From assembly GCA_947503575.1 (NCBI GenBank), contig CANNDZ010000002.1:124001-188000 (forward strand): a DNA stretch of 64,000 bases, written 5' to 3'. Of the stretch, positions 45,810-55,666 are shown in pieces. Position 1 is the stretch's first letter, and every line of letters begins with the position of its first letter. Source of the stretch: an uncultured Kordiimonas sp. Its GTDB lineage: Bacteria > Pseudomonadota > Alphaproteobacteria > Sphingomonadales > Kordiimonadaceae. The notes beneath the pieces were generated by a model. The model made no database searches and had not been told where the DNA came from. It was given only the letters and a program-made list of their open reading frames with translations. The translations under genes and the position numbers were made by a program.

Positions 45810-48254
45810 CTAGCAGTGCCAGCATGCCTCGCCACTGCTTGCGCCGATTGGGCTGCCTGGCGGTATAGTGGGGCCAGTTGGCACTTTCACCGCTGGCGTG
45901 CGCGCACGTGCAAACGCATCATCAATACGTTTTACAATCGCTGGAGTGTATATCGCCAGTTCACCCCGCGAACGTTCAGACGCCTGCCGAATATTTGTCA
46001 GTGCATTGCGCGCTGCAGCCCGAACGGCAATACCTGTATCGGATGCCTGCAAATGAGCGATCAAATGCTCGGTCAACCGCTCTAACACAACTGCCCGTAT
46101 GGCAATGTCGGCTTTGGTTTCGCGCCTATTGCCGCGAAGCACAAATTGGCTGGTTCGCTGCAGAACACCGGCGAGGCCCTCATGATCTGCCGCTCTGCCC
46201 TGCTCCGCAAGGCGTTGCAGACGCCGGGGATGTAGCAAAGCGTCAAACACCAGGTCAGCTGCTGTTGCAATTGCTTCATCCGCGCTAAAGGCAGGGGCTG
46301 CGATGCCAGAAAAGCTCTCCCGAAGGAATTGTGGGTCCCCGCCGCCCGCGCCGCGCGGGCTGAGGAGAGCGGCCAGCTCTGGCGCGATATCAAGTGCGGT
46401 CGGTGCAAGCGTTGCCAGAACTGCGTCCAGCGCGCGCTGTTGTTCAGCCCACGGCACAACACGGGGCGCAGGTCTGCCATCCCCCTCTGCTCGGTAAACA
46501 AAGTCATAGCCACCAATAAATTTGGCCGCAGCCTGCAACTGGTAGCGATGATACAAATACAGGGGCACAAACTTGGTTTGCAGATCAGCATAGCTCTCGC
46601 CTGATCGCAGGTTGGCTTCACCAAAGTTCGCCAACGCCACTTCGCGCACCTGCATCACGGCATTCAATTCTTCAACCGCATCAGCCCCGTTGTCCCACAA
46701 CGACCCCCGAATGTGGCCGCTACCGACAGACCGGCTGTCGCCATCTGAAACATATAACAGGCCTGCTGCATCCGCCTCCTTGAACAGCGCACGCTTTAGC
46801 GCTTCGTCCGTATCGTCATAGTCGGCATAAAGATATTTGGTAACCCATTTATCCCACGTTCCTATGCCAACACCATACGCATTTGAAAAATCAAGCGCAC
46901 CATCATCGCCGAGACGCACATCTGGGGCCGGGTAATCCATAACACTTTCCCGGCCATAAGAGCTGGCCGCCATATTGTGGGAAAACCCCAGCGAGTGACC
47001 AATTTCGTGGGCCGAAAGTTGCCGTATGCGCGCCAGCGCCAGTTCAACCGGGTCGTCTGCTGCGCCTGTTCCGGTTTTGCCAGCACCTGCGAGCGCTTCA
47101 AATATTTTGATATCCTGGCGCACACGCAACGACCCAAGAAGCACTACACCGCGCAGGATTTCACCTGTGCGAGGGTCAAAAATGGATGCGCCGTAGGACC
47201 AACCCCGTGTAGCGCGGTGGACCCAGTTGACCATATTGTACCGGGCATCCAGCGGGTGCACACCGTCTGGTAAAATTTCGGCGCGGTAGCCACCTAGGAA
47301 ACCGGCAGCATCAAAAGCCTCTGCCCACCACTGCGCGCCCTCCAGCAGGGCTGTCCGGATAGGTTCAGGTGCGCCGTTATCAATATAAAAAACAATCGGG
47401 TTTACCACCTTGCCGTCAGGCCCCAATTCAAGGCGGAAACGACGCGCCAGTTGCACAGCCGTATCGCCCGCCAGCGGCGCTGACATATCGATGTGCGCGG
47501 TGCTAATCACACCGGCACGTTCGTCGGCAATGCGCGGCGTGTACCCTGCGTCAGGGAGCGGCAACAGCGTGGTATGCAATACCAGGCTGACCGAATGAGG
47601 AACCGGTGTCGTTGCCCGCACTTCCCGGCCCGCATTGCTGCCAGCAAAGGTAATATGCGCGTCAACTTCAAGGTTCTTTTCAAACACGTGTGTTGCTGTC
47701 GTATCAACAAAACTGCGTTTGCTATCAATTTTGAAGCTGCCCTGCCCGCGGTTTTTCAACTGATCCGCAACACCAACACTATCGCGCAAAAGGAAGCTAG
47801 TAAAATCAATCAGGATCCGGCCATCTTCCGCGGTCTCTACAACAGGTGTTGACCAGATAATTGACTGCGCAAAACTGGTGTCCACAGCCTTTTTTTCCGC
47901 CGGATTGTCGGCGGTCGCGCGGTAGCGGTGATTTTCGATAATAGCATACACTTGGCCACCACTGCGTTTGAACGCCAGAATATGGCTATCGGATGGCCTG
48001 CTACGGTCAAGACCAACCGGGTTGGAACCCAGGCCACCCGTTAGATATCCCGCATAGATATAGCGCCCGAAGGTGCCATCGCCGTGAGGTTTTAGCGCCA
48101 GCATCACCGTGCCCGCAGAGGTGTCAATATAGGTGTCCACCAGACCAGGTTTGTGATCCAGCCCTGCAACGGCTTCTTCAAATTCAGCGCGAGCCCCAAA
48201 AGAAACTGACGTTAAGGCCAATCCCAGTAAACAAACCAAAACCCTGATTTTCAT
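45810..48254 (-). CDS. Exported zinc-dependent metalloprotease (matrixin-like, DUF5117/DUF4953 group)
   Basis: Secreted metzincin-like protease of 814 residues. A Sec signal (VLVCLLGLALTSVSFGARA) is followed by the beta-rich DUF5117-type region and a catalytic domain with HEIGHSLGFSH (His416, Glu417, His420, His426) and a downstream Met-turn candidate SVMDYPAP. The C-terminal third is helical. The last seven residues, GEACWHC, contain two cysteines in an otherwise Cys-poor protein. Start fixed by GGGAGG 4 nt upstream. Lies 222 bp downstream of the TolC-like gene, same strand, with room for its own promoter. Role unknown. Confidence 0.88.
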   Translation of the reverse strand: MKIRVLVCLLGLALTSVSFGARAEFEEAVAGLDHKPGLVDTYIDTSAGTVMLALKPHGDGTFGRYIYAGYLTGGLGSNPVGLDRSRPSDSHILAFKRSGGQVYAIIENHRYRATADNPAEKKAVDTSFAQSIIWSTPVVETAEDGRILIDFTSFLLRDSVGVADQLKNRGQGSFKIDSKRSFVDTTATHVFEKNLEVDAHITFAGSNAGREVRATTPVPHSVSLVLHTTLLPLPDAGYTPRIADERAGVISTAHIDMSAPLAGDTAVQLARRFRLELGPDGKVVNPIVFYIDNGAPEPIRTALLEGAQWWAEAFDAAGFLGGYRAEILPDGVHPLDARYNMVNWVHRATRGWSYGASIFDPRTGEILRGVVLLGSLRVRQDIKIFEALAGAGKTGTGAADDPVELALARIRQLSAHEIGHSLGFSHNMAASSYGRESVMDYPAPDVRLGDDGALDFSNAYGVGIGTWDKWVTKYLYADYDDTDEALKRALFKEADAAGLLYVSDGDSRSVGSGHIRGSLWDNGADAVEELNAVMQVREVALANFGEANLRSGESYADLQTKFVPLYLYHRYQLQAAAKFIGGYDFVYRAEGDGRPAPRVVPWAEQQRALDAVLATLAPTALDIAPELAALLSPRGAGGGDPQFLRESFSGIAAPAFSADEAIATAADLVFDALLHPRRLQRLAEQGRAADHEGLAGVLQRTSQFVLRGNRRETKADIAIRAVVLERLTEHLIAHLQASDTGIAVRAAARNALTNIRQASERSRGELAIYTPAIVKRIDDAFARARTPAVKVPTGPTIPPGSPIGASSGEACWHC

Positions 48255-48476
48255 AGTGCCTCCCAAAAGAAATGCCGGCCATATATATGCCGACGCATGC
48301 CGACGCGCAAACGCAAGGGTTTACGCGCACCAGCTGAAACGTGTTTTCTGGCGACCATAAAACGAGTTTTCGTCGCGCTTGTCCATTATGACTGTATCAA
48401 AGCATGCATTTGTGGGGGTACCGACCTGCAATAAAGCCCGGGGTAACCGCTAAGGCTACTGTGGCAACCGAAGGTT

Positions 48477-49958
48477 TTAGAACCACAGTTCGCCGGTTAC
48501 AGCGAAAAACTCAACCAGCAGAAGGTCGTGATCGCGCTGCGCGTTCAACACCCGCAGCTTGCTGTTGGCTAGCGCCGTTTCCTGCGCATTCAGGCGAAAC
48601 ACATCGCTTGCCCCTGCCATATAGCGCGACTCTTCTGCTTTCTGCAGCACTTGCGCAACTTGAACTTCAGACTTGCCAATATCCAATTGTTGTTCAGTAG
48701 CAACAATACCAGCCTGATTTGCGCGCAGCGCAAGCCCTACCTGGTCGCCCAGCAGCCGCAGTTCAGCGCGCGCGGCCTTTATTCTGGCAACCAGTTCACT
48801 GCGCGTACCGCGTGCCCGGGAAAATTCAATTGGCATGCTCAGGTTAATGCCCACTTTATGATCGGTACCTTCGCGGGTTGGTGAGCCGTCACCAAAGTCA
48901 CGGCGAAATTCATACTTCAAATCCAGGTCAGGCTGCATATCATTTTCAGCAAGACGTTCGCTGGTTTTCAACTGCTCAATATCCAGGCTGAGCGCAACAA
49001 AATCAGGGCGACCATCAAGTGTGCGGCGACGCATTTCTTCCACTGTTAATCTGCGGAACGGATTTTCCTGTGGCAGGTAGGCAGCATTGCCAAACTGCGG
49101 GCGTATAGGTTGCCCGTTTTGGTCGCGCAAATATATCGCCAGCCCCAGCGCTGCCTGCATTGCCATTTGTTCTGCGCGGATTTTCTGGCTTTGCCGGGCA
49201 AGCAAAAGTTGTCGGTTTTCCTGTTGCGTTATGGTTGCAAGCTGGCCTGCCTCAATTGCCTTGCGGATTGCATTATCCCGCACCAGAGCAATGGTATAAA
49301 GTTCGTCATAAACAAGCCTCGTATTTTCCGCATACAGCCAACTGACATACGCGCTCATGGCCGCACTTTTGATATCCAGTATTCTAAGCCGCGCTTTCTG
49401 CTCTGCCGCCAGCGTCGCCAACCGCGCATTGCTGAGCCCAACACGCTGGGGGTCGATGTCCCGGCCGCGCCACAGCGCAAAGCTCGCGCCAGCGCGGATT
49501 TCGCCGATATCATTGGTCAGATATTGATCTTCATAAATCGGCAGACGACCGCTGGAAATGCTGTAGCCGCCATAAACCGTAGCATTCAGCCCTTGCAGCC
49601 GTTGGCGCACCTGCACGTCACCGACCTGCCCGCCGTAAAAGCCGGTCATGCGCCCGTCGTACCGCGCATCCAAAACCGGATCAAACGGTGCCGCAGCAAT
49701 CGTTTCGCGTGCCGCCGCCGCCTCTGCCGCTGCCTGTGCCTGCAATACCTGCGGCGCATGCAATTCTACTGACTTCAGCAAAACGTCCAGTGTTGTTCCG
49801 CCTGCTGCCATTCCCGGTGATTGGTTCCGTTCCACTAGGTAGGCACTTTTGCCAACACCTTCTGCAGCAACAGGCACCAGTTCGATATCGTCATCGGACG
49901 CGGCGATCGAGCCAGCGCACAACAGCAAAGCAGAAAGAATGTTTAATTTAAACATCAT
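48477..49958 (-). CDS. TolC-family outer membrane channel protein
   Basis: Outer-membrane efflux-duct component, 493 residues. Signal peptide (LNILSALLLCAGSIAAS), then two long alpha-helical hairpin repeats with alternating beta strands, for example LHAPQVLQAQAAAEAAAA and ARGTRSELVARIKAARAELRL segments typical of OEP repeats. The start overlaps the HlyD-like gene by 4 nt, so it is the third gene of an ABC-HlyD-TolC operon. Confidence 0.88.
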   Translation of the reverse strand: MMFKLNILSALLLCAGSIAASDDDIELVPVAAEGVGKSAYLVERNQSPGMAAGGTTLDVLLKSVELHAPQVLQAQAAAEAAAARETIAAAPFDPVLDARYDGRMTGFYGGQVGDVQVRQRLQGLNATVYGGYSISSGRLPIYEDQYLTNDIGEIRAGASFALWRGRDIDPQRVGLSNARLATLAAEQKARLRILDIKSAAMSAYVSWLYAENTRLVYDELYTIALVRDNAIRKAIEAGQLATITQQENRQLLLARQSQKIRAEQMAMQAALGLAIYLRDQNGQPIRPQFGNAAYLPQENPFRRLTVEEMRRRTLDGRPDFVALSLDIEQLKTSERLAENDMQPDLDLKYEFRRDFGDGSPTREGTDHKVGINLSMPIEFSRARGTRSELVARIKAARAELRLLGDQVGLALRANQAGIVATEQQLDIGKSEVQVAQVLQKAEESRYMAGASDVFRLNAQETALANSKLRVLNAQRDHDLLLVEFFAVTGELWF

Positions 49959-51001
49959 TGTGTATTCGCAAGAAATTGCTCTGGAAACTCAGGCGGGAAA
50001 TTATTGAGCTGTCGCCACAGTTCATAGGCAACAGACACCTCGTCTAGCAACACCCAGCCGCGTGCATTGGTGCCAACCCGCAAAATGCGGTTAGATGGCC
50101 ATGCAGGCTCGCCTTCGCTTTCCTTAACAACAATACGAAACTTGCCGTTTAACCCTGCCATTGGGTCCACAAATGAAACTTCCCCGGCAAAAGTACCAAT
50201 GGCAACGGAAGGCCAACCACTAAACTGAATGACAGGCCACCCTTCAAACTGAAGGCGCACCGGATCCCCTACAGAAACCAAACTTGCATCCCGGCCATCA
50301 ACATACAGTTCAACTGCGCTATCAATGTCAAACGGTACAAACTGCGCCAGCTCGTCGCCGGCTTTCACGAAGGTTGCGGTACCGCCAGCCGACACTTTGG
50401 TGATAACACCCGCCCGTGGCGCCATGACTTCCTGGCTACCCTCGCGCGACTGCGAAAGTTCGGCACGGTTTAGATCATCCGCAGCACTTTGCGCTCTGAC
50501 TTCATATTCGGCGAGCAGGATCTGCGCTTGCTCCATTTCAAGACGAGATACCAAGCCATCAGCAAAAAGCGTGGATTTGCGTTCGGCATCAAGACGGGCG
50601 GTTGCAAGCGCTGACTGAGCGGTTGCAAGCCGGTCCCGCGCCAGATCAAGCTGGGTTTGCAAGCGTTCGTTAAGCCTTGGATCATTATCAACAATGCGTG
50701 CAATGGGCTGGCCTGCTTCAACACGGCTGCCTTCACGCACATACCATTCCGCGATGCGCCCCGGCACCAAAGCACTGATTGATTGTTCGCGCTCTGCCGG
50801 GTCTAAGGCAACAATTTGGCCAGCACCTGCAATATTTTGCACCCATGGCACAAAAGTAATGAAGGCTAAGACACCCACAGTAAAAAGCAGGCTGGTAACC
50901 GTAAATACCCACAGAGCTGTCGGTAACTTGCCAACCTTCAATGACTCAAGCAAATGAAGTTGCTGAGTGTCATAGCCTTTTTCAAATGAAAACTTACTCA
51001 T
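49955..51001 (-). CDS. HlyD-family periplasmic adaptor
   Basis: Membrane-fusion protein linking the inner- and outer-membrane parts of the exporter, 348 residues. One N-terminal membrane helix (ALWVFTVTSLLFTVGVLAFI), a biotinyl-lipoyl half (SISALVPGRIAEWYVREGSRVEAGQPIARI), a coiled-coil hairpin (about residues 115-185), the returning lipoyl half (VMAPRAGVITKVSAGGTATFVKAGDELAQF) and a beta-barrel. Both gene ends overlap neighbours by 4 nt. Confidence 0.9.
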   Translation of the reverse strand: MSKFSFEKGYDTQQLHLLESLKVGKLPTALWVFTVTSLLFTVGVLAFITFVPWVQNIAGAGQIVALDPAEREQSISALVPGRIAEWYVREGSRVEAGQPIARIVDNDPRLNERLQTQLDLARDRLATAQSALATARLDAERKSTLFADGLVSRLEMEQAQILLAEYEVRAQSAADDLNRAELSQSREGSQEVMAPRAGVITKVSAGGTATFVKAGDELAQFVPFDIDSAVELYVDGRDASLVSVGDPVRLQFEGWPVIQFSGWPSVAIGTFAGEVSFVDPMAGLNGKFRIVVKESEGEPAWPSNRILRVGTNARGWVLLDEVSVAYELWRQLNNFPPEFPEQFLANTQ

Positions 51002-52674
51002 GCTACTGATTTCCTTGCCGAATCCTGGGATACGAGAACAGTCGAGTTTATGTGACCTTTCTCGAAGCCGGGCAAATCATCGGAGCGGCGGATGGCGACG
51101 ACAGTCACTTCCCGCTTGCTGCGCATTTCCTGGATCGCTGCCATAATATGATCTGGCTCAACCAGTTCATACAGATCGGTCAGCACCAACAGCCTTGGTG
51201 CATCCATTATGGCCGCCGCCAGCTTCAACCTTAGCAATTCTTCAACCGTCAGGGGCCATCCAGTAGGCGAAATCATGGTATCAAGGCCACGCGCCATGGT
51301 GCTGACACGCTCCGTAAGTCCGACCACGTCAAGGGCACGATATACCTTGGCGCGGTCCACTTCCGGGTGGCCATGCTGCACATAATCACCCAGTCGCATT
51401 TGCGGCAGTGTCGGGCGGTCAATAACCTTAACTTCCCCGTTCAGGGTCTGGTGATGCCAGTCTTTGACATCAACCTCGTCAACCTCAACCCGCCCGGACT
51501 GCGCCGTTATGTGGCCCTTCAACAGGCGCGCCAGGGTGCGGCGCTCAAGCGGGGACGGATTTTTAAGCCGGATCGACGCTCCAGCTTCAGCCTCGAAACT
51601 CAATTCAACCTGATAGTCAGCGTCTGTAACCAACGCATTTTCCAGATGGATTGCACCGCCACCAAGCGGGATACGCTCTGCCCGGGGTGGCAAGCGGGAC
51701 GGAATACCGCTGATGCGGTCCAGTTCCTCAACCGCAGCGCACAGGCCGTAATATTCCTTCATCAAATGCGCAAGCGAGACGAAGCTGGCGAATATGACAG
51801 ACAAAATCAGTTCAGCAGCAACCAACTGACCCAGTGACAATTGTTCAACAATAACCAGATAGCCCCCAATTCCCAGCAACAGGGCGCTGGCAAGGGCGTA
51901 CAAAAACAGAAGCGTCAGCATCTGCTTAAACGTCATTTTGAAATAGTCCTTCATCATGTCGATGTGATGCTCGATCAGACGGTTGGTCTTGCGAATGGCA
52001 TCATCGCCGTTCGGCCCCGCCTTGAAGAACTCTGAATGATGAGAAAGGCCCTCTATCCAGGCCGCTGTGTCATACTTTGCTTCACTTTCCATGAAAGCAC
52101 GGCGCGTTGCTTCCCAACCCCAAATCTTCCATACCGTGAACAAACATGCGATCAGAAATGCATTGAACAGCAGAAAAATCGGATGATACAGGCTTGTTAC
52201 AATGAAACCGATGCCCGCCTGAAACAGGAAAGTAAAAAGCCCGATCAACAGAACAGGCACGCTTTTTTTCACGGTCATAATATCGAAATAGCGGTTAATC
52301 AGATCGTCCCGCCGTTCTTGTTCAAAAAAGTGCGCAGGCGAGTTAACAATTTTAAGCGTGATTTCGCTGGCGAGCCGCGCAAACACCCGGCGCTCGAATA
52401 ATTCCAGAATATATTCGCGGCAGGCATAGAAAAAGCCTGACAAAATCAGCAATACAAACAGCGTAGAGGCCAGCAGAATAACCGGCCGTAAAAGCGCGGT
52501 GTTGGCGACCTGGTCGATCAGCATCTGGATCGAAATTGGTATCGCAAGAGCCAGCAAACTGATGAAGGCGCTGAACAGTATCGCCAGTCTGAAATAAGAC
52601 GACTCTGGCCCCAACACACGGCGAAACTGCCTTGTGAAGTCTTCTTTACTCGGAAAATGATCTGCAAGTGCCAT
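50998..52674 (-). CDS. ABC exporter protein with a degenerate (pseudo-ATPase) nucleotide-binding domain
   Basis: 558 residues. The N-terminal 310 residues form a normal six-helix type I exporter domain (FSAFISLLALAIPISIQMLIDQV, EYILELFERRVFARLA, PAHFFEQERRDDLINRYFD). The C-terminal domain lines up with an ABC ATPase but lacks every catalytic motif: the Walker A place reads NPSPLERRT (372-380) without the glycines and lysine; the signature place is PLTVEELLRLKL (474-485) instead of LSGGQ; Walker B is LLVLTD (Thr499-Asp500 for Asp-Glu); the switch His is Arg529. No frame break is seen. First gene of the operon with HlyD and TolC partners. Confidence 0.85.
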   Translation of the reverse strand: MALADHFPSKEDFTRQFRRVLGPESSYFRLAILFSAFISLLALAIPISIQMLIDQVANTALLRPVILLASTLFVLLILSGFFYACREYILELFERRVFARLASEITLKIVNSPAHFFEQERRDDLINRYFDIMTVKKSVPVLLIGLFTFLFQAGIGFIVTSLYHPIFLLFNAFLIACLFTVWKIWGWEATRRAFMESEAKYDTAAWIEGLSHHSEFFKAGPNGDDAIRKTNRLIEHHIDMMKDYFKMTFKQMLTLLFLYALASALLLGIGGYLVIVEQLSLGQLVAAELILSVIFASFVSLAHLMKEYYGLCAAVEELDRISGIPSRLPPRAERIPLGGGAIHLENALVTDADYQVELSFEAEAGASIRLKNPSPLERRTLARLLKGHITAQSGRVEVDEVDVKDWHHQTLNGEVKVIDRPTLPQMRLGDYVQHGHPEVDRAKVYRALDVVGLTERVSTMARGLDTMISPTGWPLTVEELLRLKLAAAIMDAPRLLVLTDLYELVEPDHIMAAIQEMRSKREVTVVAIRRSDDLPGFEKGHINSTVLVSQDSARKSVA

Positions 52675-52916
52675 TTTTAAAAATCTTCTCGTCTAAAATA
52701 ACAGTTTAGCGGCAACTCAATTCAAGGCTTCCAGCGTCTTGCTAAAAACATCATGCCATACAAACGGTGCGTTGTTTCGGCCTAAATACGCATTTATTTT
52801 TTTCTTTCAAGCTAAAAGGTGTACGATAGTTTTTATCTATCGGATTATTGATGTGAGTTGATAACAAAACGACCTCGCATAGCCGGGCGGGCCTATTGTT
52901 CGGGATAGGGTAAAGT

Positions 52917-53294
<378 letters not shown>

Positions 53295-53301
53295 GGAGCG
53301 C

Positions 53302-53330
53302 ACTCAAGCATTGTGGGGAGAGACGGTCAA
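53302..53330 (-). promoter_or_regulatory. Promoter of rnpB
   Basis: Minus-strand -35 TTGACC (53325-53330), 17-bp spacer, -10 TTGAGT (53302-53307), then 7 nt to the first base of the P1 helix. The spacing agrees with the independently set RNA 5' end. Confidence 0.55.
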
Positions 53331-53480
53331 GAGTTTGCCAAATCTTTTTAACCATTGGATGCGCTGAATGCTGTTGCCTCAGGCTTTGTTTTCCGGCATT
53401 GTCCGGCGTCAGATCGATGCTCCAGATTGGCTCTAACAATCTAATATTCCTGAGCATCGTTATTTTAGAGGAAGCCACTG

Positions 53481-53702
53481 ATGAACTGCCCTATTCTTGT
53501 TGCCCTGCCGACCTTTTTGTTTCTTGCCGGGTGCGGCAGTAGCGGTGACGAAATCATCTTTGACACGACGCTGGGCCCGGAAACCGAACGCCAAATCGAA
53601 ACCCTGCCAGATACCCTGCAAGGGGATAGTGGAAACGCGCGGTATTCATCCGAAAATCTGCGCGGCAAAAGCATGGAAAGCGAAGACGGCAGCCAGCCTT
53701 GA
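53481..53702 (+). CDS. Small lipoprotein (73 aa)
   Basis: Unrecognised. The 73-residue product has a lipoprotein signal with lipobox LFLAGC (Cys18), then a 55-residue hydrophilic, acidic, probably disordered tail rich in Ser, Asp and Glu. GAGGAAG lies 8 nt before the ATG, supporting real translation. Serine after the Cys suggests outer-membrane sorting. Sits between divergent rnpB and a convergent TetR gene (16 bp apart). Confidence 0.75.
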   Translation: MNCPILVALPTFLFLAGCGSSGDEIIFDTTLGPETERQIETLPDTLQGDSGNARYSSENLRGKSMESEDGSQP

Positions 53703-53718
53703 TTGACGCTGACTAGCG

Positions 53719-54375
53719 CTACGTTCGGTATAGTTTTAAAAAGCTTGTTACCGCATCCTCCACGCACTCTTCTATTTCGCGGGCACTCAGCGGTTCCTGA
53801 ATACCAATTGATATGCGAAAATGCGCAGGCTCTTTTACCAGGGCAATAAGCTGCCGCCCTGCTTTCTGTGTGTTGTCGATGCAAAGTTCGCCCCGGTGCA
53901 CCCAGCCATCCAAAAAGTCTGTTAACTGGCCATGCAGTTCTTCCGGCCCAGAGCGCCAGAAGATTTCCCCGAGTGTCGAGCCCTTGGCACCCGCAGCCAC
54001 CAGCAACCGAAACATGGCAATGGCCCGCGTATCCATCAACAATGCTGCCAGCATATGGCACACAGCGCGCAAGTCTGCTTCAAGGGTGTGGGCTTCAACA
54101 GCAGCGAGCGCCTTGTCCGGGTAATAAGCCGCAATTGCGGCATTCACAGCTTCGCTGAAAAGCTGCTCTTTACTGGAAAAATGGCTGTAAACGGTTTGTT
54201 TGGAGACACCAGCACGCCGGGCCACACCATCCATGCTGGTGCCATCGAACCCTTTTTCCAGAAAGAGGTCGCTGGCTGCTTCCAAAATGGCATGATTTTT
54301 ACGCTCGTCGCGCGGTCTGCCCCGTCCAGGTCGATCCACAATTCCGGCGTCTGTCGTGTGTGTGATGGTTTCCAA
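53719..54375 (-). CDS. TetR/AcrR-family transcriptional regulator
   Basis: One-component repressor, 218 residues. N-terminal helix-turn-helix is clear (AILEAASDLFLEKGFDGTSMDGVARRAGVSKQTVYSHFSSKEQLF, described by its GVSKQTVYSHF core at about residues 55-66), followed by an AcrR-type C-terminal ligand domain (MFRLLVAAGA). An RPGRGRPRDE basic arm precedes the HTH. The start is a TTG with AAGGCGAG upstream; no in-frame ATG precedes the HTH. No adjacent efflux operon, so its target is unclear. Confidence 0.88.
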   Translation of the reverse strand: METITHTTDAGIVDRPGRGRPRDERKNHAILEAASDLFLEKGFDGTSMDGVARRAGVSKQTVYSHFSSKEQLFSEAVNAAIAAYYPDKALAAVEAHTLEADLRAVCHMLAALLMDTRAIAMFRLLVAAGAKGSTLGEIFWRSGPEELHGQLTDFLDGWVHRGELCIDNTQKAGRQLIALVKEPAHFRISIGIQEPLSAREIEECVEDAVTSFLKLYRT

Positions 54376-54451
54376 AATACGCTCGCCTTACCCCCGCTTA
54401 CGAGCCTAAATTTCTTGGACCCCACAGTCCAGTAATTTATTGACCCTCACC

Positions 54452-55666
54452 CTATTCGAGCAAAGGTGCCGCCAGCGCAAGGCCGCGTGCCTGATTGTCA
54501 TCGTCTTCAATTGCCGCAATCACGCGGGTGGCAAGCACAAGGTCACCGTTCCCGAGCGCCCCTTCCAGCAACTGCAAGCGCACTAGGTCGCGTTCATAAA
54601 CGCCTTCCAGGTCAACGATCTGGCGGAGTATCATGCGCATTTCGGCGGAAAGGGACCCTTCCTGGGTATCAGACCGCAGAGAGCTGAGATAGCGGGCCTT
54701 ATCGGGCAGTTCAGTGAAAAACTCCATACGCTTCACAGCGGCGTCAAGGTCGCCCCTGTCAGCTTCCACCACGCCGATAAGCTCCGCGACGGACTGCAGA
54801 GTTTCCGCGCCTTTAACCCGGCTCAGGTTACTGAGCATAAGGTCATAGCTGACCGTAATATGCACATCGGCCATGCCGCCATCATACATGGTGCGCAGCC
54901 GGTGCGCGGTTGCCAGCGCTTTATCATTAATGCTGATGATGCCGCCAAACACTTCATCCGCTTCCATCAGGTAGCTTTGGCGGTCTTCAGGCACGCCCTT
55001 TTTGCTGGACAGCACGGCAAGGGCCACCAACCCACGATACAGACGATCCGGCTGGTCAAAGCTACGCACCTGGGCTTCCAGGTCCGTTATATTAATGGCA
55101 GCCAGAGAATTTGCCGGGGCCAGCGGCAGTAACCGCATTTTCTGCCAGAAGGCGCGGGTCTGGTTGGTCATTTGCGATAGCGCAACATCTCCATCGGAAA
55201 TGCGGCCCGCCAGGATAGCCTCGCGCGCGATGTCAATCAGGGCGCGCTGCTTGATGTTAGCAATTTGCAATTCTTCCACCAGAGCAAGGGCGCCCGCCGT
55301 GTCACCGGCGCGGGCAAGCAAGGGGGCAATTTCGGTGATTTTTTGCTGCGTGACTAAACTCAGGTTAACGGAGCGTGCCTCATCAAGCGCAAGCATCAGT
55401 GTTTCAATGGCTTGTTGCTGCTGCCCGGTTTCGATCAGGGCGCGGGCAACAGCGGTTAATATCTTGGACCGCTCTACGCCAAATTCTTCCGCTATCACAG
55501 TTTGCAGCGCAGCAGAAAACGCACAATCCCGGGTGGGGGCTTCCAGACAAGCAAGGGTGTATTCATTGGGCTGGTGCCCACTGGCAGCGGTGCCGTTTTC
55601 GCCGTTCTGGGCAACAGCGGGGACGCTACCCACCGCCAGTGTAAAGGCAATTGCTAAAGTCTTCAT
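54452..55666 (-). CDS. Exported alpha-helical repeat (TPR-like) protein
   Basis: Not a recognised family. 404 residues with a Sec signal (LAIAFTLAVGSVPAVAQ), then almost entirely helical repeats such as ALIETGQQQQAIETLMLALDEA and LLARAGDTAGALALVEEL, which resemble tetratricopeptide units; a pair of cysteines (ACLEAPTRDC) follows the signal. The ATG overlaps the amidase stop by 4 nt, so it is translated with a cell-wall amidase and may be its periplasmic partner (inference). Confidence 0.75.
   Translation of the reverse strand: MKTLAIAFTLAVGSVPAVAQNGENGTAASGHQPNEYTLACLEAPTRDCAFSAALQTVIAEEFGVERSKILTAVARALIETGQQQQAIETLMLALDEARSVNLSLVTQQKITEIAPLLARAGDTAGALALVEELQIANIKQRALIDIAREAILAGRISDGDVALSQMTNQTRAFWQKMRLLPLAPANSLAAINITDLEAQVRSFDQPDRLYRGLVALAVLSSKKGVPEDRQSYLMEADEVFGGIISINDKALATAHRLRTMYDGGMADVHITVSYDLMLSNLSRVKGAETLQSVAELIGVVEADRGDLDAAVKRMEFFTELPDKARYLSSLRSDTQEGSLSAEMRMILRQIVDLEGVYERDLVRLQLLEGALGNGDLVLATRVIAAIEDDDNQARGLALAAPLLE

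Noticed and set aside
45884-45898. Second sigma-54-like match (TGGCAC with GG-N10-GC spacing)
   Set aside because: It lies inside the metalloprotease coding sequence and lacks the TT before GC of the -12 element.
50998-52674. ABC gene as a frameshifted pseudogene
   Set aside because: The frame is open over 558 codons with 4-nt coupling to the next gene, and the other frames do not restore Walker motifs.
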